DNA of 13,694 nucleotides, from NCBI GenBank assembly GCA_020217165.1, contig JAIWOE010000099.1, positions 1 through 13,694 on the forward strand, given 5' to 3'. Made by a program: the position numbers and the translations under genes. Of the stretch, positions 1 to 6,313 are shown piece after piece. The notes under the pieces are model-generated. The model did no database searches. It saw only the letters and a list, made by a program, of their open reading frames with translations, and had not been told where the DNA came from. Origin of the DNA: Desulfovibrio sp. (GTDB taxonomy: Bacteria > Desulfobacterota > Desulfovibrionia > Desulfovibrionales > Desulfovibrionaceae). Every line of letters starts with the position of its first letter. Position 1 is the stretch's first letter.

Positions 1-156
1 CCCCGACGCCCCGGGCGCCCCGGGCGCCCCAGTGCCGGCCGGCCCGGCGGCCGGCGGCTTTTTCTGCGACGCAGCCCAGCCGGCACAGGGGGAGAGCATG
101 GCCCCAAGCAACAGCCCCCCCGCCAGGGCCAGGATCGTATATTGACGCAACAACAT
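1..156 (-). CDS. Putative exported protein, N-terminal fragment (runs off window)
   Basis: The minus strand is open for 52 codons from an ATG at 156 to the window edge. The first 29 or so residues look like a Sec signal peptide: an Arg near the N-terminus, a hydrophobic core (ILALAGGLLLGAML) and a likely cleavage site after GWAA. A Pro/Ala/Gly-rich linker with GAPGAPGA repeats follows, typical of a secreted or periplasmic protein. It is divergent from the Gate-domain gene, with an 88-bp gap. No good Shine-Dalgarno sequence precedes the ATG, and the mature domain lies outside the window, so function cannot be given. The call rests only on the signal peptide and GC-rich third positions. The alternative is non-coding DNA carrying a terminator-like hairpin. 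Confidence 0.45.
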   Translation of the reverse strand, partial: MLLRQYTILALAGGLLLGAMLSPCAGWAASQKKPPAAGPAGTGAPGAPGASG

Positions 157-244
157 GCCCCATGGTGTACCGCAGACGCCGGGGCCAGACAAGATGCCCG
201 CGGCGGTTCCCCCGCGCATCCCTTCCAAGGACCTCACATTTTCC

Positions 245-1209
245 ATGACTGCTCCCACTCCGGAATCCCTGCTGCATGGCTTGGTGCTGCCGTTGGGCTC
301 GCTCATCGTGTTCATGTCCATCAGCCTGCTGGTGGCCAACATCCTGGAAGCCATGAACTGGACGCGATTTCTGGCCCGCCTGGCCGCGCCCCTGGTGCGC
401 CTGGGACGGTTCAAGGACGTGTCCGGCGCGAGCTTTTCCCTCGCTTTTGTCTCCGGCTTTGCCGCCAACACCATGCTGGCGGAGAGCTACGAACGCGGCA
501 CCCTCTCCCGCCGGGAACTGATTCTGGCCAACCTGTTCAACAGCATGCCCACGTATTTTTTGCATCTGCCCACCACGTTTTCCCTGGCCGCGCCGTTTTT
601 GGGACCCGTGGCGGCCCTGTACGTGGGACTGACCTTCCTGGCCGCCATCCTGCGCACGGCCGGGGTGGTGGCGGCCGGCCGGCTGTTCCTGCCGCCCATT
701 CCGGAAGGCTGCGTGGTCTGCCGCCTGGACGAGCACAAGCCCCGCACCCCATGGGAGGCCCTACGCAAGGGCTGGCACCGCTTTCAGAAACGCATCCGTA
801 AGGTGGTGCTCATCACCGCGCCCATTTACACGGCCATGTACTTTGCCCGCATCTGGGGCATTTTTGACGCCGTGGAGGACTTCCTGGCCACCCATGTGGG
901 CAGCCTGGGCTTCCTGCCGCCCCAGGCCTTGTCCATCGTGGCCTTTCACCTGGTGGCGGAAACCACGTCCGGCCTGGCGGCGGCCGGCGCCGTGCTGCAG
1001 GGGGGGAGCTGCCAGCTAGGGTGGTGGTGCTGGCCCTGCTGGTGGGCAACATCCTGTCTTCACCCATGCGAGCCTTCCGGCATCAGTTTCCCTATTACGC
1101 AGGAATTTTCAAGCCCGGCCTGGCGGCGCGGCTCATTGTGTACAGCCAGCTGCTGCGTGCGGTGAGCATTGCCCTGGTGACGGCGGGATTCGCCTTTTTT
1201 TCGTCCTGA
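245..1209 (+). pseudogene. Nucleoside recognition (Gate) domain membrane protein, frameshifted
   Basis: This is a polytopic inner-membrane protein of the nucleoside-recognition/Gate family (spore maturation SpmA/B-like), whose transport role is poorly defined. The chosen ATG at 245 begins MTAPTPES and has AAGGA 13 nt upstream; an in-frame ATG at 155 would add 30 residues without membrane character. Hydrophobic segments lie near residues 13-34, 62-80, 110-147 and 186-210. Conserved-looking motifs include GFAANTMLAE (71-80) and HLVAETTSGL (235-244). The frame breaks in a run of seven G (1000-1006). After it, the family-like C-terminus (ELPARVVVLALLVGN, then SSPMRAFRHQFPYYAG) continues in another frame to a TGA at 1207-1209. 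One extra G would restore a 321-residue protein. As written, the first frame runs on to 1165 with an unrelated tail. Either a sequencing error in the homopolymer or a real mutation could explain this. Confidence 0.8.
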
Positions 1210-1286
1210 ATACTTTCAAATCCCTACGGCTTTGGATATGGAGCCCTGAGCGGCCATCGCACAACCTTTCAACAGGAGCACGCCAC

Positions 1287-1841
1287 GTGCAGTTCACGCC
1301 CACGGACCTTCCCGGGGTCTTCCTCATCAAGCCCAAGGTGTTCGGCGACGAACGGGGCTTTTTTATGGAAAGTTTCAACGCCCGCCTGTTCGCCGAGCAG
1401 GGGCTGGATATCCCATTCATCCAGGACAACCACGCCAAATCCGCCGCCGGGGTGCTCCGAGGGCTGCACTTCCAGCGGCCGCCCATGGCCCAGACCAAGC
1501 TGGTGCGGGTGACCGCCGGCAGCGTGTACGACGTGGTGGTGGACCTGCGCAAGGGCTCGCCCACCTACGGGCAATGGCGCGGATTCACCCTGACTGCGGA
1601 GAACTTCCTGCAGTTGCTGGTGCCCCAAGGCTTTGCCCATGGCTACGTGACCCTGGAGCCGAATACGGAATTCCTGTACAAGGTAGACAACTACTACGCC
1701 CCGGACCTGGACGGCGGCCTGCTGTGGAACGACCCCGACCTCGCCATCGACTGGCCCGTGGATGCGCCCACCCTGTCCGCCAAGGACAAGGTATTGCCGC
1801 GGCTCAAGGATTTTGATTCCCCCTTCCTGTTCCAGGCCTGA
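1287..1841 (+). CDS. rfbC: dTDP-4-dehydrorhamnose 3,5-epimerase
   Basis: RmlC-family cupin of 184 aa, a normal length for the family. It epimerises C3 and C5 of dTDP-4-keto-6-deoxyglucose in cytoplasmic dTDP-L-rhamnose synthesis. Family motifs are visible: DERGFFMESF (21-30), QDNHAKSAAGVLRGLHFQ (46-63), the VPQGFAHGY strand (112-120) and FLYK (129-132). By family knowledge His61 is the catalytic base, paired with Asp167 in LSAKDK, and Tyr131 is the general acid; Arg59 and Lys71 match substrate-binding positions. The start is GTG at 1287, with AGGAG at 1274-1278 spaced 8 nt. manC follows after 27 nt, so the two are probably one operon for polysaccharide precursors. The other rhamnose genes (rfbA, rfbB, rfbD) are not in this window. 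Confidence 0.95.
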   Translation: MQFTPTDLPGVFLIKPKVFGDERGFFMESFNARLFAEQGLDIPFIQDNHAKSAAGVLRGLHFQRPPMAQTKLVRVTAGSVYDVVVDLRKGSPTYGQWRGFTLTAENFLQLLVPQGFAHGYVTLEPNTEFLYKVDNYYAPDLDGGLLWNDPDLAIDWPVDAPTLSAKDKVLPRLKDFDSPFLFQA

Positions 1842-1868
1842 CCCGGCTCGTCACAAGGAGACACGCGC

Positions 1869-3314
1869 ATGAGCGACGCCCCTGCCCCCCAGTCCCCCAC
1901 CCGCGACCACCCACTGAGCCGCTGCCAGGCCGTCATCCTTGCCGGCGGGTCCGGCACCCGCCTGTGGCCCCTGTCCCGGGCCATGCTGCCCAAGCAGCTC
2001 CTGGCCCTCAAAGGCAGCCGCACCCTGCTCCAGGAAACCGTGGACCGCTCCATGGCCACCTTTCCCCCGGATCGCATCCACGTGGTGACCAACGAGGAGC
2101 ATATTTTCGAGGTCAAAAAGCAACTCAAGTCCATCGGCTCGGACCTGACGCCCAATGTGCTGTCCGAGCCCATGGGCAAGAACACCCTGCCGGCCATCCT
2201 GCTGGCCATGGGCTCCATTGCCGAGCAGGACCCCGAGGCCCTGGTGGCCGTGTTCCCCTCGGATCATTTCATCCACCATCCGGAAAAGTGGACCGCTGCC
2301 CTGGCCCGGGGCTGCGAGCTTGCCGCCCAGGGCTGGTTCGTCACCTTCGGCATCATCCCGGACAAGCCGGAGACCGGCTACGGGTACATCGCCAAGGCCG
2401 AGCCCCTGGGGCAGATGGCCTTTGAGGTGGGCGGATTTGTGGAAAAGCCGGACCTGGAGCGCGCCAAGGCCTTTGTGTCCAGCGGCGGCTACCTGTGGAA
2501 TTCCGGCATGTTCGTCTTCAGCCTGCCGGCGTTCCTGGAGGCCGTGGAACGCTTCCAGCCCGAGCTGTTCAAATGGTGGCAACAGCGGCAGGAGCGTCCC
2601 CTGGTGGCTGGTTACAGCACCCTGCCGGACATTTCCGTGGACTACGGCATCATGGAGCAGGTGGACCGCATTGCCATGGTGGCCGGTGACTTCGGCTGGG
2701 ACGACCTTGGCAGCTGGGAAGCCCTGTACCGCCTGGGCGTGAAGGACGAGCACGGCTGCGTGGTGGAAGGCGACGTGCTGGCCGTGGACTGCAGCAACTC
2801 CCTGCTCTTCTCCCGCGGGGCCAAGCTGGCCGCCGCCGGGGTGGAGAACATCATTGTGGTCCAAACCAAGGACGCCACCCTCGTCTGCAGCATGGACCAG
2901 GTGCAAAAAGTTAAGGATATTGTGCAGTTGCTCAAGACTCAGGGGTCGCCCCTGGTGACCACCCACGTCACGGTGCATCGCCCCTGGGGCAGCTACACCG
3001 TGCTGGAGGAAGCCTCCTTCTACAAACTCAAGCGCATCGAGGTGCTGCCCGGGGCCAAGCTTTCCCTGCAGATGCACCACCATCGCAGCGAGCACTGGGT
3101 GGTCATTTCCGGCACAGCCCTGGTGCAGGTGGGCGAGGAGGAACGCATTCTGGTGGAAAACCAGTCCGTGGACATCCCCAAGGCCACCAAGCATCGCCTC
3201 TCCAACCCCGGCAAGGTGCCCGTGGAGATCATCGAAATCCAGAATGGCCCCTACCTGGAAGAAGACGACATCGTGCGCTTTGAAGACGTGTATGGCCGCA
3301 AGCCCGCCGGTTAG
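1869..3314 (+). CDS. manC: Mannose-1-phosphate guanylyltransferase / mannose-6-phosphate isomerase (bifunctional)
   Basis: This is a 481-aa cytoplasmic enzyme, the usual length of the bifunctional AlgA/XanB/ManC type. The N-terminal nucleotidyltransferase carries the pyrophosphorylase signature GGSGTRLWPLSR (26-37) with PKQLL (41-45), the metal-binding region FPSDHFI (129-135), FVEKP (190-194), NSGMFVFSLP (211-220) and the FGWDDLGSWEAL region (275-286). The C-terminal type II phosphomannose isomerase cupin spans about 365-478: RPWGSY (371-376), PGAKLSLQMHHHRSEHW (394-410, with metal-ligand histidines) and VVISGTA (411-417). It converts mannose-6-P to mannose-1-P via partner mutases and then makes GDP-mannose. 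The ATG at 1869 has AAGGAG at 1855-1860, spaced 8 nt. It is the second gene after rfbC. Downstream lies a hairpin-rich gap and the convergent tunR gene. Confidence 0.96.
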   Translation: MSDAPAPQSPTRDHPLSRCQAVILAGGSGTRLWPLSRAMLPKQLLALKGSRTLLQETVDRSMATFPPDRIHVVTNEEHIFEVKKQLKSIGSDLTPNVLSEPMGKNTLPAILLAMGSIAEQDPEALVAVFPSDHFIHHPEKWTAALARGCELAAQGWFVTFGIIPDKPETGYGYIAKAEPLGQMAFEVGGFVEKPDLERAKAFVSSGGYLWNSGMFVFSLPAFLEAVERFQPELFKWWQQRQERPLVAGYSTLPDISVDYGIMEQVDRIAMVAGDFGWDDLGSWEALYRLGVKDEHGCVVEGDVLAVDCSNSLLFSRGAKLAAAGVENIIVVQTKDATLVCSMDQVQKVKDIVQLLKTQGSPLVTTHVTVHRPWGSYTVLEEASFYKLKRIEVLPGAKLSLQMHHHRSEHWVVISGTALVQVGEEERILVENQSVDIPKATKHRLSNPGKVPVEIIEIQNGPYLEEDDIVRFEDVYGRKPAG

Positions 3315-3358
3315 GGGTGCGTCCTCAACATACGTGTCCATAAAAACGCACCACACAA

Positions 3359-3377
3359 GGCCGCCTGCAAGGCGGCC
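3359..3377. repeat. Hairpin after manC (7-bp stem)
   Basis: GGCCGCC at 3359-3365 and GGCGGCC at 3371-3377 form a perfect 7-bp stem with a TGCAA loop, 45 nt after the manC stop. A second small stem, GAGCC-GCT-GGCTC, follows at 3380-3392. They could help end manC transcription, but no T-tract follows. Confidence 0.6.
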
Positions 3378-3402
3378 CTGAGCCGCTGGCTCCGCGAGTC
3401 CG

Positions 3403-3422
3403 CCAACATCCACGCATGTTGG
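3403..3422. repeat. Inverted repeat, 7-bp arms
   Basis: CCAACAT at 3403-3409 and ATGTTGG at 3416-3422 form a perfect 7-bp stem with a 6-nt loop. It sits 10 nt before the larger 16-bp inverted repeat, as part of the same hairpin series. Confidence 0.6.
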
Positions 3423-3432
3423 TGGACGGTCT

Positions 3433-3474
3433 TCCCCGAAATAAGGTGGTCTTTCTATCACCTTATTTCGGGGA
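3433..3474. repeat. Perfect 16-bp inverted repeat (strong hairpin)
   Basis: The arm TCCCCGAAATAAGGTG (3433-3448) and its exact complement CACCTTATTTCGGGGA (3459-3474) surround a 10-nt loop. This is the strongest dyad seen in the window. It lies in the convergent gap between manC and tunR. No T-run follows on either strand, so it may be a bidirectional terminator of another type, or a palindrome of the REP or miniature-transposon kind. Confidence 0.8.
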
Positions 3475-3551
3475 CGTCACATTGGAGGTGCGTCAACACA
3501 AATGCCTTCGCAAACCGGGTGAATTCCTCTCCCGGCATTCCCTGTGGTGCA

Positions 3552-4628
3552 TCAATCCGCAAGCAGGATGACCGCAAAGGCCTCGAACATCACCCAGATG
3601 CGCTGCCCCTCGAGCAGGGCCAGGGCAGTGGCGCTGTCGTTGGTGATGACAGCGCACACCTGCACCCCATCCGCGAGTTCCGTTACCACTTCCGTACACA
3701 GCTCACCGGCCCGAAGGTGCCGGATGATGCCGGCAAACCGGTTGGCGGCGCTGACCTGGGGCGCTGCGTCCCCCCGGGCCAGCATCACCCACGGCGCCTT
3801 GACCATGGCCGTGGCGTACTGCCCTTCCCGCAACTGCATGCTGCGCACGCTGCCATTGGTGATGATGGCGGACACCGGGTAGCCCCCCAGGGTGGTCAGC
3901 TCCACCTCGGATTGGATGTCCCCGGCCCGGATGCGGGCCACCCGGCCAAAGAATGTGTTGCGCGCGCTCAGACGCCGGGCGTTCTCCCGCCGCAGGTGCT
4001 CGCCCAGGATGCGGCGGGTGGCGTCGTCGGAGAATTCCAGGAGGCTGGCGGCCAGATTGGCCGTGCCCTGGCCCAGCACCTGCTGCACAATGGGCAGGGG
4101 CATGCCCCCCTGCAGCAGCTCGATGGCCCGGGAACGTCGCAGGGCCGTGGGATTGGCCAGTTCCTTGGGCAGGCCAGCCTTTTGGCCCACCTCCTGAAAC
4201 TTGCGGCGCACGTGGCCCTGGTCCATGCGGAACACGGCGCCGCGTACGGCGGCGTGGGCCGGGTCATCCAAATAGGCGGCCAGTTCCAGGGCGGCCTCCC
4301 GGGGCAGCTGGACCTCGCGCGCGGCACCGGCGTCCGCACCTCCATGAAAGCGGATGCTGGCGTTGTCCAGCCGGATGTCGGCGCGGTCGTCCAGGTTCAG
4401 GGTTTCCTGCAGCCGGGCCCCCGTGTAGCGCAAGACCAGAAAGAGACACCAGACCCGTCCCCGTGCGCGCCGGGTGGCCTGGCCCGGAGTGGCCTTGTAC
4501 CACTGGGCAAAGGCGGCGGTGAAGGCCGCCAGCTGCGCGGCGTCCAGATACTTCACCCCCTGGGGCACCTGGGCCCCAGCCAGGGGAGATGCTTTCGGGC
4601 GATGCTGCGTGCTCATTGCGCACAACAT
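3552..4628 (-). CDS. tunR: TunR-like tungstate/molybdate-responsive regulator (XerC/D-derived DNA-binding domain plus two MOP domains)
   Basis: This cytoplasmic transcription factor has 358 aa. Residues about 25-215 resemble a tyrosine recombinase: RYTGARLQETLNL (67-79) matches the catalytic Arg region, and ALRRSRAIELLQGG (162-175) through VLGQ (184-187) match the HxLRH...LGH region. Catalysis looks lost: the HxLRH histidines read Thr and Arg, LGH reads LGQ, and no Tyr nucleophile follows. Residues about 222-284 and 292-355 are two MOP/TOBE oxyanion-binding repeats (SARNTFFGRV and AIITNGSV; SAANRFAGII and AVITNDSA). Published TunR proteins of sulfate-reducing deltaproteobacteria have this design; one group represses TSUP transporter genes, and here a TSUP gene is divergent. 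I chose ATG 4628 (AGGCAGG upstream). ATG 4616 is also possible. ATG 4709 lies upstream of the predicted transcription start, so it is unlikely. Confidence 0.88.
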   Translation of the reverse strand: MLCAMSTQHRPKASPLAGAQVPQGVKYLDAAQLAAFTAAFAQWYKATPGQATRRARGRVWCLFLVLRYTGARLQETLNLDDRADIRLDNASIRFHGGADAGAAREVQLPREAALELAAYLDDPAHAAVRGAVFRMDQGHVRRKFQEVGQKAGLPKELANPTALRRSRAIELLQGGMPLPIVQQVLGQGTANLAASLLEFSDDATRRILGEHLRRENARRLSARNTFFGRVARIRAGDIQSEVELTTLGGYPVSAIITNGSVRSMQLREGQYATAMVKAPWVMLARGDAAPQVSAANRFAGIIRHLRAGELCTEVVTELADGVQVCAVITNDSATALALLEGQRIWVMFEAFAVILLAD

Positions 4629-4680
4629 GCGCTGCTTTTGCCTGCCTGACAAGGGGGGAGGCAGGGAGTTTTCGGGAAAA

Positions 4681-4706
4681 TCACACGAATAATAAAAAAT
4701 CCGTGA
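4681..4706. promoter_or_regulatory. Candidate operator dyad between tunR and TSUP gene
   Basis: TCAC (4681-4684) and GTGA (4703-4706) bound a 26-bp AT-rich segment; an alternative register is CACG/CGTG (4684-4687 and 4702-4705). It covers the tunR -10 box and reaches the -35 box of the TSUP promoter, where a repressor would act. A roughly 30-bp two-armed site suits a XerC/D-like protein. The arms are short, and I cannot compare it with the published TunR motif from memory. Confidence 0.35.
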
Positions 4707-4717
4707 CAATTTATCAA
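4689..4717 (-). promoter_or_regulatory. Predicted sigma-70 promoter of tunR
   Basis: On the minus strand, TTGATA (4717-4712) and TATTAT (4694-4689) are separated by exactly 17 bp. Each box matches the sigma-70 consensus at 5 of 6 positions. Transcription would start near 4682, giving a leader of about 54 nt to ATG 4628. It overlaps the candidate promoter of the divergent TSUP gene. Confidence 0.65.
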
Positions 4718-4731
4718 AGGCATCGTAAGGT
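4703..4731 (+). promoter_or_regulatory. Candidate promoter of the TSUP transporter gene
   Basis: GTGACA (4703-4708) and TAAGGT (4726-4731) have a 17-bp spacer. The -35 box is good (5 of 6) and the -10 box is weak (3 of 6). The predicted start near 4738 gives a leader of about 82 nt to the ATG at 4820. It is interleaved with the tunR promoter on the other strand. Confidence 0.4.
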
Positions 4732-4819
4732 CATCCTCAACAGACTACAACCATCCATGCGGGGCAGGCTCTGCGTGCCAGCACCCCGGCGGAGATGGAG
4801 GCACGCGCTGGAGGCTATC

Positions 4820-5779
4820 ATGCTCTTCCCGGTATCCGGCATTGAAGTCTCACCGTTTGTCCCGCCCCTGGTGGCCTGCGTCATTTCTTTTTTCACGTCC
4901 ATGGGCGGCGTGTCCGGGGCGTTCCTGCTCTTGCCCTTCCAGGTTAGTGTGTTGGGGTACACCAGCCCCTCGGTGAGCTCCACCAACCAGCTGTACAACA
5001 TCGTGGCCATTCCCAGCGGCGTGTTGCGGTATATCCGCGAGGGCCGCATGGTCTGGCCCCTGACGTGGATCGTGGTGGCCGGCACCCTGCCCGGGGTCTT
5101 GTTGGGGGCCATCATCCGGGTCAAGTACCTGCCTGATCCCGGGAGGTTCAAACTGTTTGCCGCCCTGGTGCTGCTCTACATCGGCGGCCGCATGCTTCGG
5201 GATCTGCTCAAGGCCAAGGCCCCTGGTCAAACCAAGAACTCCAGCGAGGCGCGCTTTCAGGCGCTGGTGCAGGCACATCGCACCCGGCAGGCCGAGGCAG
5301 GCAGGCAAGGGGGCACGGTGCTCCCCGTGGCCTGCGTGAAGCACTTCACCCTGAAGTCCATCTGCTATGAATTTTACGGCGAGGTGCACACTGCGCCCAC
5401 CCTGGGCATTCTGGTCCTCAGCGCCATTGTGGGCATTGTGGGCGGGGTGTACGGCATTGGCGGGGGGGCCATCATTGCGCCGTTCTTTGTGTCGTTCTAC
5501 CGGCTGCCGGTGTACACCGTGGCCGGGGCAGCGCTCATGGGGACGTTTGTCACGTCGGTGGCTGGGGTGGCGTTTTATCAGCTCATCGCCCCGCTGTATC
5601 CCACCATGTCCGTGGCGCCGGATTGGAAGCTGGGCATCCTCTTCGGCCTGGGCGGCATGGTGGGCATGTACCTGGGGGCGCTGTGCCAGAAGTATGTGCC
5701 GGCCAAGTACATCAAGTGGATGCTCAGCGGGCTCATCCTCTTCCTGGCCGTGAAGTATTTGGCCGAAGCCACCTACTGA
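4820..5779 (+). CDS. TSUP (TauE/SafE) family membrane transporter
   Basis: This is a 319-aa inner-membrane protein with two homologous hydrophobic halves. The N-half has TSMGGVSGAFLLLPF (26-40) and SSTNQLYNIVAIPSG (53-67). The C-half has GGVYGIGGGAIIAPFFV (208-224), the family signature, and GTFVTSVAGVAFYQ (241-254). A polar cytoplasmic loop of about 50 residues (130-180) separates the halves. TSUP proteins move sulfur-containing anions such as sulfite or sulfonates, and direction is often uncertain. In sulfate reducers, TSUP genes next to tunR are reported to be repressed by TunR, which suggests a role in tungstate/molybdate or related oxyanion homeostasis. The start at 4820 follows GGAGG (4810-4814) with 5-nt spacing. 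In-frame ATGs at 4589 and 4757 lack ribosome-binding sites. Confidence 0.9.
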   Translation: MLFPVSGIEVSPFVPPLVACVISFFTSMGGVSGAFLLLPFQVSVLGYTSPSVSSTNQLYNIVAIPSGVLRYIREGRMVWPLTWIVVAGTLPGVLLGAIIRVKYLPDPGRFKLFAALVLLYIGGRMLRDLLKAKAPGQTKNSSEARFQALVQAHRTRQAEAGRQGGTVLPVACVKHFTLKSICYEFYGEVHTAPTLGILVLSAIVGIVGGVYGIGGGAIIAPFFVSFYRLPVYTVAGAALMGTFVTSVAGVAFYQLIAPLYPTMSVAPDWKLGILFGLGGMVGMYLGALCQKYVPAKYIKWMLSGLILFLAVKYLAEATY

Positions 5780-5805
5780 CGGCACTGGCACCAGATGCCC
5801 AATGA

Positions 5806-5837
5806 CGCCGGGGAACGCCTGCGGGCGCTCCCCGGCG
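5806..5837. terminator. Strong hairpin between convergent genes
   Basis: CGCCGGGGA (5806-5814) pairs with TCCCCGGCG (5829-5837). After one A-C mismatch, CGCC (5816-5819) pairs with GGCG (5824-5827) in the interior. It sits between the TSUP stop (5779) and the stop of the convergent exported-protein gene (5847). A T-run is lacking on both sides, so termination is inferred from position and stem strength. Confidence 0.6.
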
Positions 5838-5846
5838 GTGTCGAAA

Positions 5847-6311
5847 CTACTGCGGCAAGGTAAAGGGCGTGAGGGAAACGGCCTCCCCGGGCAGCCAGGT
5901 GATGCCGAAATTCTCGCCGTCGGTGGTGGTGATGAGGCCTACTTCCACCGTAAACGGCTCCTGCTTGGTCAACTCCACATCCTGTTCCACAATGAGGAAC
6001 CGTTGGAAGGCCGTCAGGTCAATGCCTTCCGCGCCCACCTCGGCCGTGGCATTCATGGTGCTGTGCCAGGGCGGGGTTTGAATGATGAAATTGCGGATGA
6101 GCATTTCCCAGCCCTTGGGCAGCAGGGGCGCCACCAGTACGCTGCCGCCCTGGACGCGAACATCAAAGCCCATCACCACCGCGTCTTCCTTGAGGTTCGC
6201 CTTGTCCACGGAGACCACGAACATGGGGGACGGAGGTGGTGCGTCCTGCGCAAGCGAGACCACCGGCATGAGGACGAGAAGCAACACAGAAAGCAGCGTG
6301 CGTAGATGCAT
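5847..6311 (-). CDS. Small exported protein of unknown function
   Basis: This protein has 154 aa. Residues 1-22 form a clear Sec signal peptide (MHLRTLLSVLLLVLMPVVSLA, cleavage before QDA), followed by a Pro-rich linker (APPPSP). The mature part of about 130 residues has beta-rich character (MFVVSVD, VVMGFDVRV, EVGLITTTDG) and no cysteine. I recognise no domain. It is predicted to be periplasmic. ATG 6311 is preferred because AAGGAAGG (6325-6318) lies 6 nt upstream; ATG 6317 is in frame but abuts that sequence. The aminotransferase stop (6316-6314) lies between the two ATGs, so translation is probably coupled and this is the last gene of a three-gene operon. The link to an aminotransferase is unexplained. 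Confidence 0.75.
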   Translation of the reverse strand: MHLRTLLSVLLLVLMPVVSLAQDAPPPSPMFVVSVDKANLKEDAVVMGFDVRVQGGSVLVAPLLPKGWEMLIRNFIIQTPPWHSTMNATAEVGAEGIDLTAFQRFLIVEQDVELTKQEPFTVEVGLITTTDGENFGITWLPGEAVSLTPFTLPQ

Positions 6312-6313
6312 GA

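Larger units (their letters stand above)
3315..3551. other. Gene-free convergent gap filled with hairpins
   Basis: This 237-bp stretch lies between the 3' ends of manC and tunR and shows no credible ORF. It contains at least four consecutive perfect-stem hairpins (about 3359-3377, 3380-3392, 3403-3422 and 3433-3474). It also holds three copies of GGTGCGT: direct at 3316-3322 and 3487-3493, inverted at 3346-3352. None of the hairpins is followed by a clear T-run, so they are not classical intrinsic terminators. The whole may act as a bidirectional transcription stop, or it may be a remnant of a REP/MITE-like palindromic element. Confidence 0.6.

Noticed and set aside
34..63. GC-rich stem (34-41 with 48-55) followed by five T on the plus strand, like an intrinsic terminator
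   Set aside because: It falls inside the Pro/Ala/Gly-rich coding stretch after the signal peptide on the minus strand, where GC repeats and AAA AAG lysine codons explain it. If that CDS is wrong, the terminator reading would become likely.
1851..3461. Long minus-strand open frame (536 codons)
   Set aside because: It is antisense to manC, which carries full catalytic motifs in both domains; the His/Gly-rich translation matches nothing.
3519..4649. Plus-strand open frame opposite tunR
   Set aside because: The minus frame has recognisable recombinase-like and MOP motifs; this frame is a compositional shadow.
4629..4709. N-terminal extension of tunR to an ATG at 4709
   Set aside because: The predicted tunR promoter places transcription start near 4682, downstream of this ATG, and the extra residues show no domain.
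4589..4819. N-terminal extension of the TSUP protein from ATG 4589 or 4757
   Set aside because: Neither has a ribosome-binding site, and the added sequence is polar and basic and crosses the promoter region. ATG 4820 has GGAGG at good spacing.
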